Assembly: GCA_963837815.1 (NCBI GenBank)
Contig: CAWIOS010000013.1
Location: 744,001-808,000 of the forward strand
DNA length: 64,000 nt
Direction: 5' to 3'
From: Fen-1273 sp963837815
Lineage (GTDB): Bacteria > Bacteroidota > Ignavibacteria > UBA10030 > UBA6906
The notes under the pieces were generated by a model. That model made no database searches. It was not told the DNA's origin and saw only the letters and a program-made list of their open reading frames with translations. The translations under genes and the position numbers were made by a program. This document shows, piece after piece, positions 7,934-14,587 of the stretch (position 1 is its first letter; each line of letters begins with the position of its first letter).

Positions 7934-8794
7934 CTATTGCTGCGCGTAGTCGTAGAAACCGCGCCCCGATTTCCTGCCGAGCCGGCCCGCGGCGACCATC
8001 TTCTTCAGGAGCGGGCAGGGCCGGTATTTCGTGTCTCCGAGGCCGTCGTGCAGGACGTTCATGATTGCGAGGCAGACGTCAAGCCCGATGAAATCCGCAA
8101 GCGCAAGGGGTCCCATCGGATGATTCATCCCCAGCTTCATCACCGTGTCGATGGCCTCGGGCCTGGCCACCCCCTCCATCACGCAGTAGATCGCTTCATT
8201 GATCATCGGGAGGAGTACCCGGTTCGAGACGAATCCCGGGGCGTCGTTGACTTCCACAGGGGTCTTGTCGAGCTTTTCGCAGAGCTCTTTCACAGCCGCA
8301 AACGTCGCATCGGAGGTAGCCAGGCCGCGGATGACTTCGACGAGTTTCATGACCGGGACCGGGTTCATGAAATGCATCCCGATCACGCGGTCAGGCCTTG
8401 TTGTTACTGCGCCGATTTCCGTTATCGAAATGGATGACGTATTGGAGGCGAGGACGACGCCGGGGCGGCAGGAGGCGTCGAGGCGGCGGAAGATCTCTTT
8501 TTTCGTCTCCGTGTGTTCCGTGGCGGCTTCGATCACAATATCGGCTGCCGCGGCCGCGGAACCGAGATCCGTGCCGGGGGAGATCCTTGAGAGCGTTTTC
8601 CCCTTCAGCTCTTCCGTCAGCGCTCCCTTCCGGACCTGTCGGTCGAGATTCGACGCGATCGTCGCCATGCCGCGGTCGAGGAGATCCTGCCTGAGATCAT
8701 TCAGCGCAACGGCAAACCCGTTCTGGGCAAATGCGTGGGCGATGCCGTTCCCCATGGTGCCGGCTCCGACGACACAGACACTGTGAATATCCAT
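7934..8794 (-). CDS. hbd: 3-hydroxybutyryl/3-hydroxyacyl-CoA dehydrogenase
   Basis: About 286 residues from ATG 8794 (MDIHSVCVVGAGTMGNGIAH). The in-frame extension upstream overlaps the thiolase gene and has no family resemblance. It has an N-terminal Rossmann domain with GAGTMG near residues 10-15, then SNTSSISITEI, the MHFMNPVPVMKLVEVI motif with the catalytic His, and a C-terminal domain (NDAPGFVSNRVLLPMINEAI, LADFIGLDV). It catalyses NAD-dependent oxidation of L-3-hydroxyacyl-CoA, or the reverse. The length matches stand-alone Hbd/PaaH, not the large FadB fusion. It is 32 bp downstream of the thiolase gene and 38 bp upstream of acyl-CoA dehydrogenase. Confidence 0.92.
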   Translation of the reverse strand: MDIHSVCVVGAGTMGNGIAHAFAQNGFAVALNDLRQDLLDRGMATIASNLDRQVRKGALTEELKGKTLSRISPGTDLGSAAAAADIVIEAATEHTETKKEIFRRLDASCRPGVVLASNTSSISITEIGAVTTRPDRVIGMHFMNPVPVMKLVEVIRGLATSDATFAAVKELCEKLDKTPVEVNDAPGFVSNRVLLPMINEAIYCVMEGVARPEAIDTVMKLGMNHPMGPLALADFIGLDVCLAIMNVLHDGLGDTKYRPCPLLKKMVAAGRLGRKSGRGFYDYAQQ

Positions 8795-8825
8795 GACAGG
8801 TCCCGGGAGGGTGATGGTGGGCTTC

Positions 8826-10004
8826 TTAGATGCGTTCCACGATGACCGCGCTTGCTTCTCCACCGCCGATGCAGATCGAGGCAAGCCCCAGCGCGGCATT
8901 CTTTTGCTCGAGGGCATGAAGGAGCGTCACAAGGATCCGGGCACCGCTGGCCCCGATGGGATGGCCGAGCGCCACCGCCCCGCCGTTGACGTTCACCCTG
9001 CCGGGATCGAGACCGGCGATGCGCGTGACGGCGATTGCGACGACGGCAAAAGCCTCGTTGACCTCGAAAAGGTCGATATCCTTCAGCGTCATGCGGGCCT
9101 TCTTCAGCACGCGCGCGATGCTGTCCGCCGGCGCGGTCGTAAACCAGACAGGATCCTTTGCGGCGGAGGACTGGGCGACGATCCGGGCGATAGGCGCGAG
9201 GCCGAGCTCGGCGGCCTTCGCCCGGGACATCACAACGAGCGCGGCGGCCCCGTCGTTGATCTTGGAGGCGTTTGCCGCCGTTACGGTGCCGTCGCTCACA
9301 AATGCCGGCTTCAGAAGCGGTATCTTGTCAAAGTTCGTCCTGAAAGGCTCTTCATCGTCGACGACCGCCGAAGTCGTCCCCTTCCCCGCCGGGACGTCGA
9401 TCCCGACGATCTCCTTGCGGAATCGCCCTGCCTTCTGTGCTTCCTGCGCACGCCTGTAGCTCAGGATCGCGAATTCATCCTGGGCTTCCCGGGGGATGCC
9501 GCATTCCTTCGCGCAGACCTCAGCGGCGTTCCCCATCATGGAGTTGTTGTAGACGTCCCTGAGCCCGTCCCGTATGATGACGTCCACCAGCTCGGCGTTC
9601 CCCATCCGGTATCCCTCGCGGGCCCTGTCAAGAAGGTACGGGGCGTTCGACATGCTCTCCATCCCCCCGGCAACCACCGTGTCGGCGTCACCCGAGACGA
9701 TCGCCTGCGCCGCAAGCATCACCGCCTTCAGTCCCGATCCGCAGACCTTGTTCACGGTCATGCATTCGACGGAGGTCGGAAGTCCCGCAAAGATCGCCGC
9801 CTGCCGCGCAGGCGCCTGACCGACGCCCGCCTGGAGCACGTTCCCCATGATCACTTCCTGGACCGCGGCGGCGGGCACGCCCGAGCGGCGGATCGATTCC
9901 GCGATCACCGCCGCGCCGAGCCGTGGAGCGGGGAGCGCAGCGAGGGCGCCGCGAAAACATCCCACCGGCGTCCTGCATGCGCTGACAATGACTGGTTCGT
10001 TCAA
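8826..10004 (-). CDS. Acetyl-CoA C-acyltransferase (thiolase)
   Basis: A 392-residue protein, the usual length. The start is TTG at 10004, supported by AGGAGG four bases upstream. Catalytic residues stand in the expected places: Cys88 in NKVCGSGLKAV, His348 in GHPIGASGARIL and Cys378 in SICIGGG. The family condenses two acetyl-CoA or cleaves 3-ketoacyl-CoA. Sequence alone does not fix the direction, but the neighbours (hydroxyacyl-CoA and acyl-CoA dehydrogenases) suggest either fatty-acid degradation or four-carbon synthesis. It is first gene of the trio, 71 bp after rho. Confidence 0.93.
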   Translation of the reverse strand: MNEPVIVSACRTPVGCFRGALAALPAPRLGAAVIAESIRRSGVPAAAVQEVIMGNVLQAGVGQAPARQAAIFAGLPTSVECMTVNKVCGSGLKAVMLAAQAIVSGDADTVVAGGMESMSNAPYLLDRAREGYRMGNAELVDVIIRDGLRDVYNNSMMGNAAEVCAKECGIPREAQDEFAILSYRRAQEAQKAGRFRKEIVGIDVPAGKGTTSAVVDDEEPFRTNFDKIPLLKPAFVSDGTVTAANASKINDGAAALVVMSRAKAAELGLAPIARIVAQSSAAKDPVWFTTAPADSIARVLKKARMTLKDIDLFEVNEAFAVVAIAVTRIAGLDPGRVNVNGGAVALGHPIGASGARILVTLLHALEQKNAALGLASICIGGGEASAVIVERI

Positions 10005-10031
10005 GGGACCTCCTGCCAGGTCTGTGAGTGC

Positions 10032-10061
10032 GACAGGGGCGTCGAGATCGGCGCCCCTGTC
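10032..10061 (-). other. Strong hairpin between rho and thiolase genes
   Basis: GACAGGGGCG/CGCCCCTGTC, a perfect 10-bp stem with a 10-base loop and no T-tract. It could stop exonucleases after rho or attenuate read-through into the thiolase operon. Confidence 0.45.
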
Positions 10062-10075
10062 CGCGGGAGGAGATA

Positions 10076-11329
10076 TCAGCTGCTCATGGAGCGGAGGAAT
10101 TCCTTGTTGGACTTTGTGCCCCGCATCTTCTCCAGCGAGAACTCCATCGCCTCGACCGTGTTGAAATCGGAGAGGAGTTTCCTCAGTATCCAGATCCGGT
10201 TGAGGTCGTCCGCGTCGATAAGAAGTTCTTCCTTCCGGGTGCCGGAGCGGTTGACGTCCATAGCGGGGAAGATCCGTTTGTCGCTCAGCTTCCTGTCGAG
10301 GATGATTTCCATGTTGCCGGTCCCCTTGAACTCCTCGAAGATCACCTCGTCCATGCGGCTTCCCGTCTCGACGAGAGCCGTCGCGACGATCGTCAGCGAC
10401 CCCCCCTCTTCGATGTTGCGCGCCGCGCCGAAGAACCTCTTGGGCTTGTGGAGCGCATTGGCGTCGACGCCTCCCGAGAGGATCTTCCCGGAGTGGGGTA
10501 CAACCGTGTTGTGCGCCCGCGCGAGGCGCGTGATGCTGTCCAGGAGAATGACGACGTCCTTCTTTGCCTCCACGAGGCGTTTCGCCTTTTCAAGGACCAT
10601 GTCCGACACCTGGACGTGACGTTCGGGCGGTTCGTCAAACGTCGAGCTCACGACCTCCGCGTTCACCGAGCGCTCCATGTCCGTCACCTCTTCCGGGCGC
10701 TCGTCGATGAGGAGAACGATAAGCTTCACTTCCGGGTGATTGCGCGTGATGCTGTTGGCGATCTTCTGCAGGAGGATCGTCTTGCCGGCTTTCGGCGGGG
10801 AGACGATCATTCCGCGCTGTCCCTTGCCGATCGGCGCAAGAAGATCCATGATCCTCATCGAGTACTCCCCGGGAGCCGTCTCGAGCTTGATTGCGGAGTT
10901 CGGATAGAGCGGCGTCAGGTTGTCGAACAGGACGCGCTCGCGGATCGAGTCGGGGTTCTCGTCGTTCACCGCCTCCACGCGGAGCAGCGCAAAGAACCTC
11001 TCCCCTTCCTTGGGAGGCCGGACCTGCCCGCTCACCGTGTCGCCGGTGCGCAGGTTGAACTTCTTGATCTGTGAAGGGGAGACGTAGATATCGTCGGGGG
11101 AGGGAAGGTAGTTGTAGTCGACCGACCGGAGAAATCCGTATCCGTCGGGCAGGACTTCCAGGACCCCGCGGCTGAACGTCAGCCCCCCCTGCTCCGTCTG
11201 CGCCTCCAGGATCTTGAATATAAGTTCCTGCTTCCGGAGATCGCTGTAACCGGAAATGTTGAGATCTTTGGCAATCTGGTTAAGCTCAGCGATTTTTTTG
11301 GACTTGAGCTCGGAAATGTCCATGGGCAT
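10076..11329 (-). CDS. rho: Transcription termination factor Rho
   Basis: A 417-residue hexameric RNA-dependent ATPase that terminates untranslated transcripts. An N-terminal helical domain is followed by the cold-shock-like RNA-binding domain (GVLEVLPDGYGFLRSVDYNY, about 56-75), Walker A at about 177-185 (SPPKAGKT), the LIVLLIDERPEEVTDM segment, and the Q/R-loop region LLDSITRLARAHN. It is standard length, without the long insertions seen in some Bacteroidota or actinobacterial Rho. Start ATG 11329 follows AGAAAGG. The gene has a strong promoter at 11532-11560 and a leader of roughly 195 bases that is strikingly rich in C and poor in G, typical of Rho loading sites. Confidence 0.97.
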   Translation of the reverse strand: MPMDISELKSKKIAELNQIAKDLNISGYSDLRKQELIFKILEAQTEQGGLTFSRGVLEVLPDGYGFLRSVDYNYLPSPDDIYVSPSQIKKFNLRTGDTVSGQVRPPKEGERFFALLRVEAVNDENPDSIRERVLFDNLTPLYPNSAIKLETAPGEYSMRIMDLLAPIGKGQRGMIVSPPKAGKTILLQKIANSITRNHPEVKLIVLLIDERPEEVTDMERSVNAEVVSSTFDEPPERHVQVSDMVLEKAKRLVEAKKDVVILLDSITRLARAHNTVVPHSGKILSGGVDANALHKPKRFFGAARNIEEGGSLTIVATALVETGSRMDEVIFEEFKGTGNMEIILDRKLSDKRIFPAMDVNRSGTRKEELLIDADDLNRIWILRKLLSDFNTVEAMEFSLEKMRGTKSNKEFLRSMSS

Positions 11330-11410
11330 AGAGTAAAAACCTTTCTACGTGTGCAAATAGCCGATCATCACGCGTCGCCTTTACCCGCAACACACTGAAG
11401 CATAGAATCT

Positions 11411-11508
11411 GAATTGGCCTGAGTAAGGGGATTTAACGGATGGAAAACGGTACCAGTACGGATGAGTTTCGAACAGGTGGAAATGAAGAGATGTGGGGCG
11501 GAGAGAAG
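11411..11508 (-). promoter_or_regulatory. C-rich, G-poor rho leader; candidate rut site
   Basis: Counted on the minus strand, 98 bases contain 38 C and 10 G, in an otherwise G/C-balanced GC-rich region. It lies in the untranslated leader of rho. Known Rho loading sites are unstructured, C-rich and G-poor, and rho genes are often autoregulated by leader termination. The function here is inference. Confidence 0.6.
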
Positions 11509-11531
11509 CCTGCCCCCGGGGCTGATAGTCC

Positions 11532-11560
11532 AATATAGCTGTTCGCTCCCCCAATGTCAA
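11532..11560 (-). promoter_or_regulatory. Sigma70-type promoter of rho
   Basis: TTGACA (11560-11555), 17 bp, TATATT (11537-11532). The -35 is perfect and overlaps the end of folC. Predicted start is near 11525. Confidence 0.8.
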
Positions 11561-12858
11561 GCAATTTCGCCCTGAATGGCCCTAAGTGCCTCTCCGACCA
11601 CGTAATGTGACCCCGTCACAAGTATGGCCCCGCGTTTCTTGATCCGGACGGCCTTACGGACACCGGAGGCAACACTTCCCCCCTTCATCATACTGACACC
11701 GGCTTTTTCCCCCGCCCGGAACAGATCCCCCGCGGGCAGAGCCCGTTTCTGAAGAGGCGCGACGGCGATGATCGTGCGGGCGGAAGAGGATAGCTCCCTG
11801 AGCATGCTCGAATAGTCCTTGTCCTTCATAACCCCAAAAACGGCTACAAGGTTCTTCAATTTGTGTTTTTTCAGCTCTCCCGTAAGCGTCCTCATCCCCG
11901 CCGGGTTATGCGCGACATCCAGCATGATGGTCCTCCCCCCTTTGCGCAGCTTTTCCAGCCTCCCCCTGAGCCCCGTGTTTGCAGCCACCCGTTCAAATGC
12001 GCGTCGAACGACGCGGCCTTTGAGGGCCCCGAATGCCCGCCCTCCGGTTCTCGTCCCGAGGAGCGTGTCCAGCGTGCACAGGGCAAGAGCGGCGTTCTGT
12101 ACCTGGTGCCCTCCCGCCAGGCCGGGCGCAAGCCTCCCGGGTGCAAGCCGCGGGGAAGTGAGAGTGACATCCCTCCCGCCCGCATGCCGGACAATCGAAA
12201 CGACGTCCGCGGACCGGCGGAGCCGGACGCCGCACCGCGCAGCTCGCCTGCGCAGCACGTCGAGCACGCTCCGGTCGTCCGAACCTGTGACCGCGGGAAC
12301 GGACGGTTTGATAATCCCCCCCTTTTCGCGGGCTATCGCGCGCACGGTGTTGCCGAGGATTTCCGTGTGCTCGAGCGAGACGTTCGTGATAACGCTGACC
12401 AGGGGACGGAGCACGTTCGTCGCGTCGAGTCGACCCCCGAGGCCGGTCTCTATGACGGCGATATCCACCTGCTCCTCTGCAAAGTACAGGAACGCAACGC
12501 ACGTCGTCGCCTCGAAAAACGTTGCGCCGGTCTTCTCGATGATCGGACGCAGCCTCCTGACATACCCCACCAGGCGGTCCCCGTCGATTTCTTTCCCGTC
12601 GACCCGGATTCGTTCTGTGAATCTGACAAGGTGGGGGGAGGTATAGAGGCCCGTCCGGTACCCCGCCTCCGTGAATGCCGACGCGATGAACGCGGACGTC
12701 GAGCCTTTGCCGTTTGTTCCGGCGACATGAATGGACGGGTACGCGCGCTCGGGATGCCCCGCAGCGCGGACGAGCGCGCGGATATTCCTGAGGCCGAATT
12801 TCATCCCGCGGTATTCGAGCGCGTACAGAAAGCGGAGAGTATCACGGAAGGAGTTCAC
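11557..12858 (-). CDS. folC: Folylpolyglutamate synthase / dihydrofolate synthase
   Basis: A 433-residue Mur-ligase-family enzyme adding glutamate to dihydropteroate or folates with ATP. The P-loop GTNGKGSTSAF is at about 48-57, followed by GYRTGLYTSPHLVRFTERI, VIETGLGGRLDATNVLRPLVS (with the Mg-binding and lysine-carbamate region nearby) and the C-terminal domain MLDVAHNPAGMRTL. The length is typical. Start GTG 12858 overlaps the pyrD stop in the form GTGA. It is the last gene of the TPR-pyrK-pyrD-folC run. Confidence 0.94.
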   Translation of the reverse strand: MNSFRDTLRFLYALEYRGMKFGLRNIRALVRAAGHPERAYPSIHVAGTNGKGSTSAFIASAFTEAGYRTGLYTSPHLVRFTERIRVDGKEIDGDRLVGYVRRLRPIIEKTGATFFEATTCVAFLYFAEEQVDIAVIETGLGGRLDATNVLRPLVSVITNVSLEHTEILGNTVRAIAREKGGIIKPSVPAVTGSDDRSVLDVLRRRAARCGVRLRRSADVVSIVRHAGGRDVTLTSPRLAPGRLAPGLAGGHQVQNAALALCTLDTLLGTRTGGRAFGALKGRVVRRAFERVAANTGLRGRLEKLRKGGRTIMLDVAHNPAGMRTLTGELKKHKLKNLVAVFGVMKDKDYSSMLRELSSSARTIIAVAPLQKRALPAGDLFRAGEKAGVSMMKGGSVASGVRKAVRIKKRGAILVTGSHYVVGEALRAIQGEIA

Positions 12859-13799
12859 AGCCAGCTGTCGAGTATCGACACGCCTTTCCCGGCATCAAGG
12901 GAACCCACGAGCGAGCCGACGTCGGCGATCCCGTTCTCGTCACAATACCGTTCTATCCCGGCGGCGGCCTTTATCCCTGCGGCGGGGTCAATGAAATTCG
13001 CCGTGCCGATCTGCACCGCCGACGCCCCTGCAATCAGGAATTCGAGCGCGTCGGAGGCGCTGGAGATCCCCCCGATGCCGATGACAGGGATCCTTACCGC
13101 CCGTGCCACCTCGTACACCTTTGCAAGCGCGACAGGCTTTATGGCCGGACCCGAAAGGCCTCCCGTGACGGTCGAAAGAACGGGCTTCCTCGTCCTGACG
13201 TCGATTGCCATGCCGATAAGCGTATTGATCACGGAAACCGCATCTCCTCCCTCAGCTTCGACACCACGGGCAAATTCAGCAATGTGCGTCACGTTCGGCG
13301 TAAGCTTGACGAGAAGCGGCTTCTTCGTCAGCGGCCTGAGCCGGCGCGTGATGTCAGCGACGGCGCTGCAGTTCGTGCCGAACGTCAGCCCCCCCTCCCT
13401 CACGTTCGGGCAGGAGACGTTGATCTCGAACCCGTCGATCCCTTCTTCCCCCTCAAGTATCCTGAGCACTTCGCAGTACTCCTCGACCGTGCTTGCGGCG
13501 ATGTTCGCGATCACCGCGGTATCGACGGTTCTCAGGAACGGGAGCTTTTCCTTCACGAACATGTGAACGCCGATATTGGCAAGACCGATCGAATTCAACA
13601 TCCCCCCCGCCGTCTCCACGATGCGGACCGGCGGGTTTCCGGCCCGGGGTTTCAGAGAAAGCGATTTGGTGATCAGCCCTCCCAGCTTCGCCGGATCTGC
13701 CGTGTCGACGCAGTCGCCGCCGTAGCCGTACGTGCCGGAAGCGACGAGAACGCGGTTCTTCAGTTCAAGTCCTGCGAGGAGAAACGAAGTCCGGGCCAT
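12855..13799 (-). CDS. pyrD: Dihydroorotate dehydrogenase B, catalytic subunit
   Basis: About 314 residues from ATG 13799 (MARTSFLLAGLELKNRVLVA). The upstream extension lies inside pyrK and was discarded. It is a TIM-barrel FMN enzyme of class 1B: ASGTYGYGGD, GFEINVSCPNVREGG with the catalytic Cys at about 130, LVKLTPNVTHIAEFA, GGLSGPAIKPVALAKVYEVA and VIGIGGISSASDALEFLIAG. Class 1B enzymes pair with PyrK, which is encoded immediately upstream (stop and start two bases apart), and use NAD. It performs the fourth step of pyrimidine synthesis. Confidence 0.95.
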   Translation of the reverse strand: MARTSFLLAGLELKNRVLVASGTYGYGGDCVDTADPAKLGGLITKSLSLKPRAGNPPVRIVETAGGMLNSIGLANIGVHMFVKEKLPFLRTVDTAVIANIAASTVEEYCEVLRILEGEEGIDGFEINVSCPNVREGGLTFGTNCSAVADITRRLRPLTKKPLLVKLTPNVTHIAEFARGVEAEGGDAVSVINTLIGMAIDVRTRKPVLSTVTGGLSGPAIKPVALAKVYEVARAVRIPVIGIGGISSASDALEFLIAGASAVQIGTANFIDPAAGIKAAAGIERYCDENGIADVGSLVGSLDAGKGVSILDSWL

Positions 13800-13801
13800 T
13801 G

Positions 13802-14587
13802 TCAGATCTTGATCGTTCGGATGTCGAATGTCGGACCGTCTTTGCACATCAGCACGTACCGCTTCTCGTCACCGGCGGACTCGACAGGACATCCCTGGCA
13901 GATCCCGATGCCGCATCCCATGGGCCCCTCAAGCGACACCTCGCACGGAATCCCCTCCGCGCGGGCGAACGCCGCGACAGCCCTGAGCATGGGGGTCGGG
14001 CCGCAGGCGAATATCCTGGGGCGGCTGACCGGATGGGCGCGAAGCGTAGCCGAGGCAAGGTCGACGACTGTCCCGTGGAAACCCCGGGTCCCGTCATCCG
14101 TCGCAACATGGGGGTCCCTGAGGTACTCCGTGACGAGTGCCGCCGACGTCCGGGCGCCCAGAAATGTGACGACCTTCTTCCCCTCTTTCGTGAGGGAGGA
14201 GGTCAGGAGGGGAAGGGGCGCAACGCCAAGCCCTCCCCCGATCAGAATTCCCGTGTCATATCCGGGAAAGGCGGTGTCAAACGGCCTGCCGAGAGGGCCC
14301 AAGACGTCGATTCGATCGCCTCTCTGTTTCTGCCGCATCGCGGCGGTGCCCCGCCCCACGACATTGAAAACGATCTCGATGACGTCACCCTCAATCCGGT
14401 ACGCACTGAACGGGCGCCGGAGAAGCGGATCACACGACTCCCGGACCCTGAGATTGAGGAATTGTCCCGCGCGGATGGAGCGGCTGATGGACGCAGAAGA
14501 AAACGAAAGCGCAAAGATCCCTTCTCCCGCGGTCCGCACACCTTCCACCGGGCAGAGTTCGATCATCATCCTGGAGTGGTCATTCAT
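13802..14587 (-). CDS. pyrK: Dihydroorotate dehydrogenase B, electron-transfer subunit
   Basis: A 261-residue ferredoxin-reductase-type protein that shuttles electrons from PyrD to NAD. The FAD domain shows AGQFLNLRV and DPLLRRPFSAYRI; the NAD domain shows GGGLGVAPLPLL and IFACGPTPMLRAVAAF. The C-terminal [2Fe-2S] ligands are all present: Cys225, Cys230, Cys233 (GCGIGICQGC) and Cys248 (YVLMCKDGP). The start ATG at 14587 overlaps the end of the TPR gene by 8 bp; a second possible start is six codons later. It is directly upstream of pyrD. Confidence 0.94.
   Translation of the reverse strand: MNDHSRMMIELCPVEGVRTAGEGIFALSFSSASISRSIRAGQFLNLRVRESCDPLLRRPFSAYRIEGDVIEIVFNVVGRGTAAMRQKQRGDRIDVLGPLGRPFDTAFPGYDTGILIGGGLGVAPLPLLTSSLTKEGKKVVTFLGARTSAALVTEYLRDPHVATDDGTRGFHGTVVDLASATLRAHPVSRPRIFACGPTPMLRAVAAFARAEGIPCEVSLEGPMGCGIGICQGCPVESAGDEKRYVLMCKDGPTFDIRTIKI

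Noticed and set aside
8793..10619. 608-codon plus-strand open frame
   Set aside because: Antisense to the thiolase and rho genes; arises from high-GC codon bias, and the translation is Arg/Asp/His-rich without any family motif.
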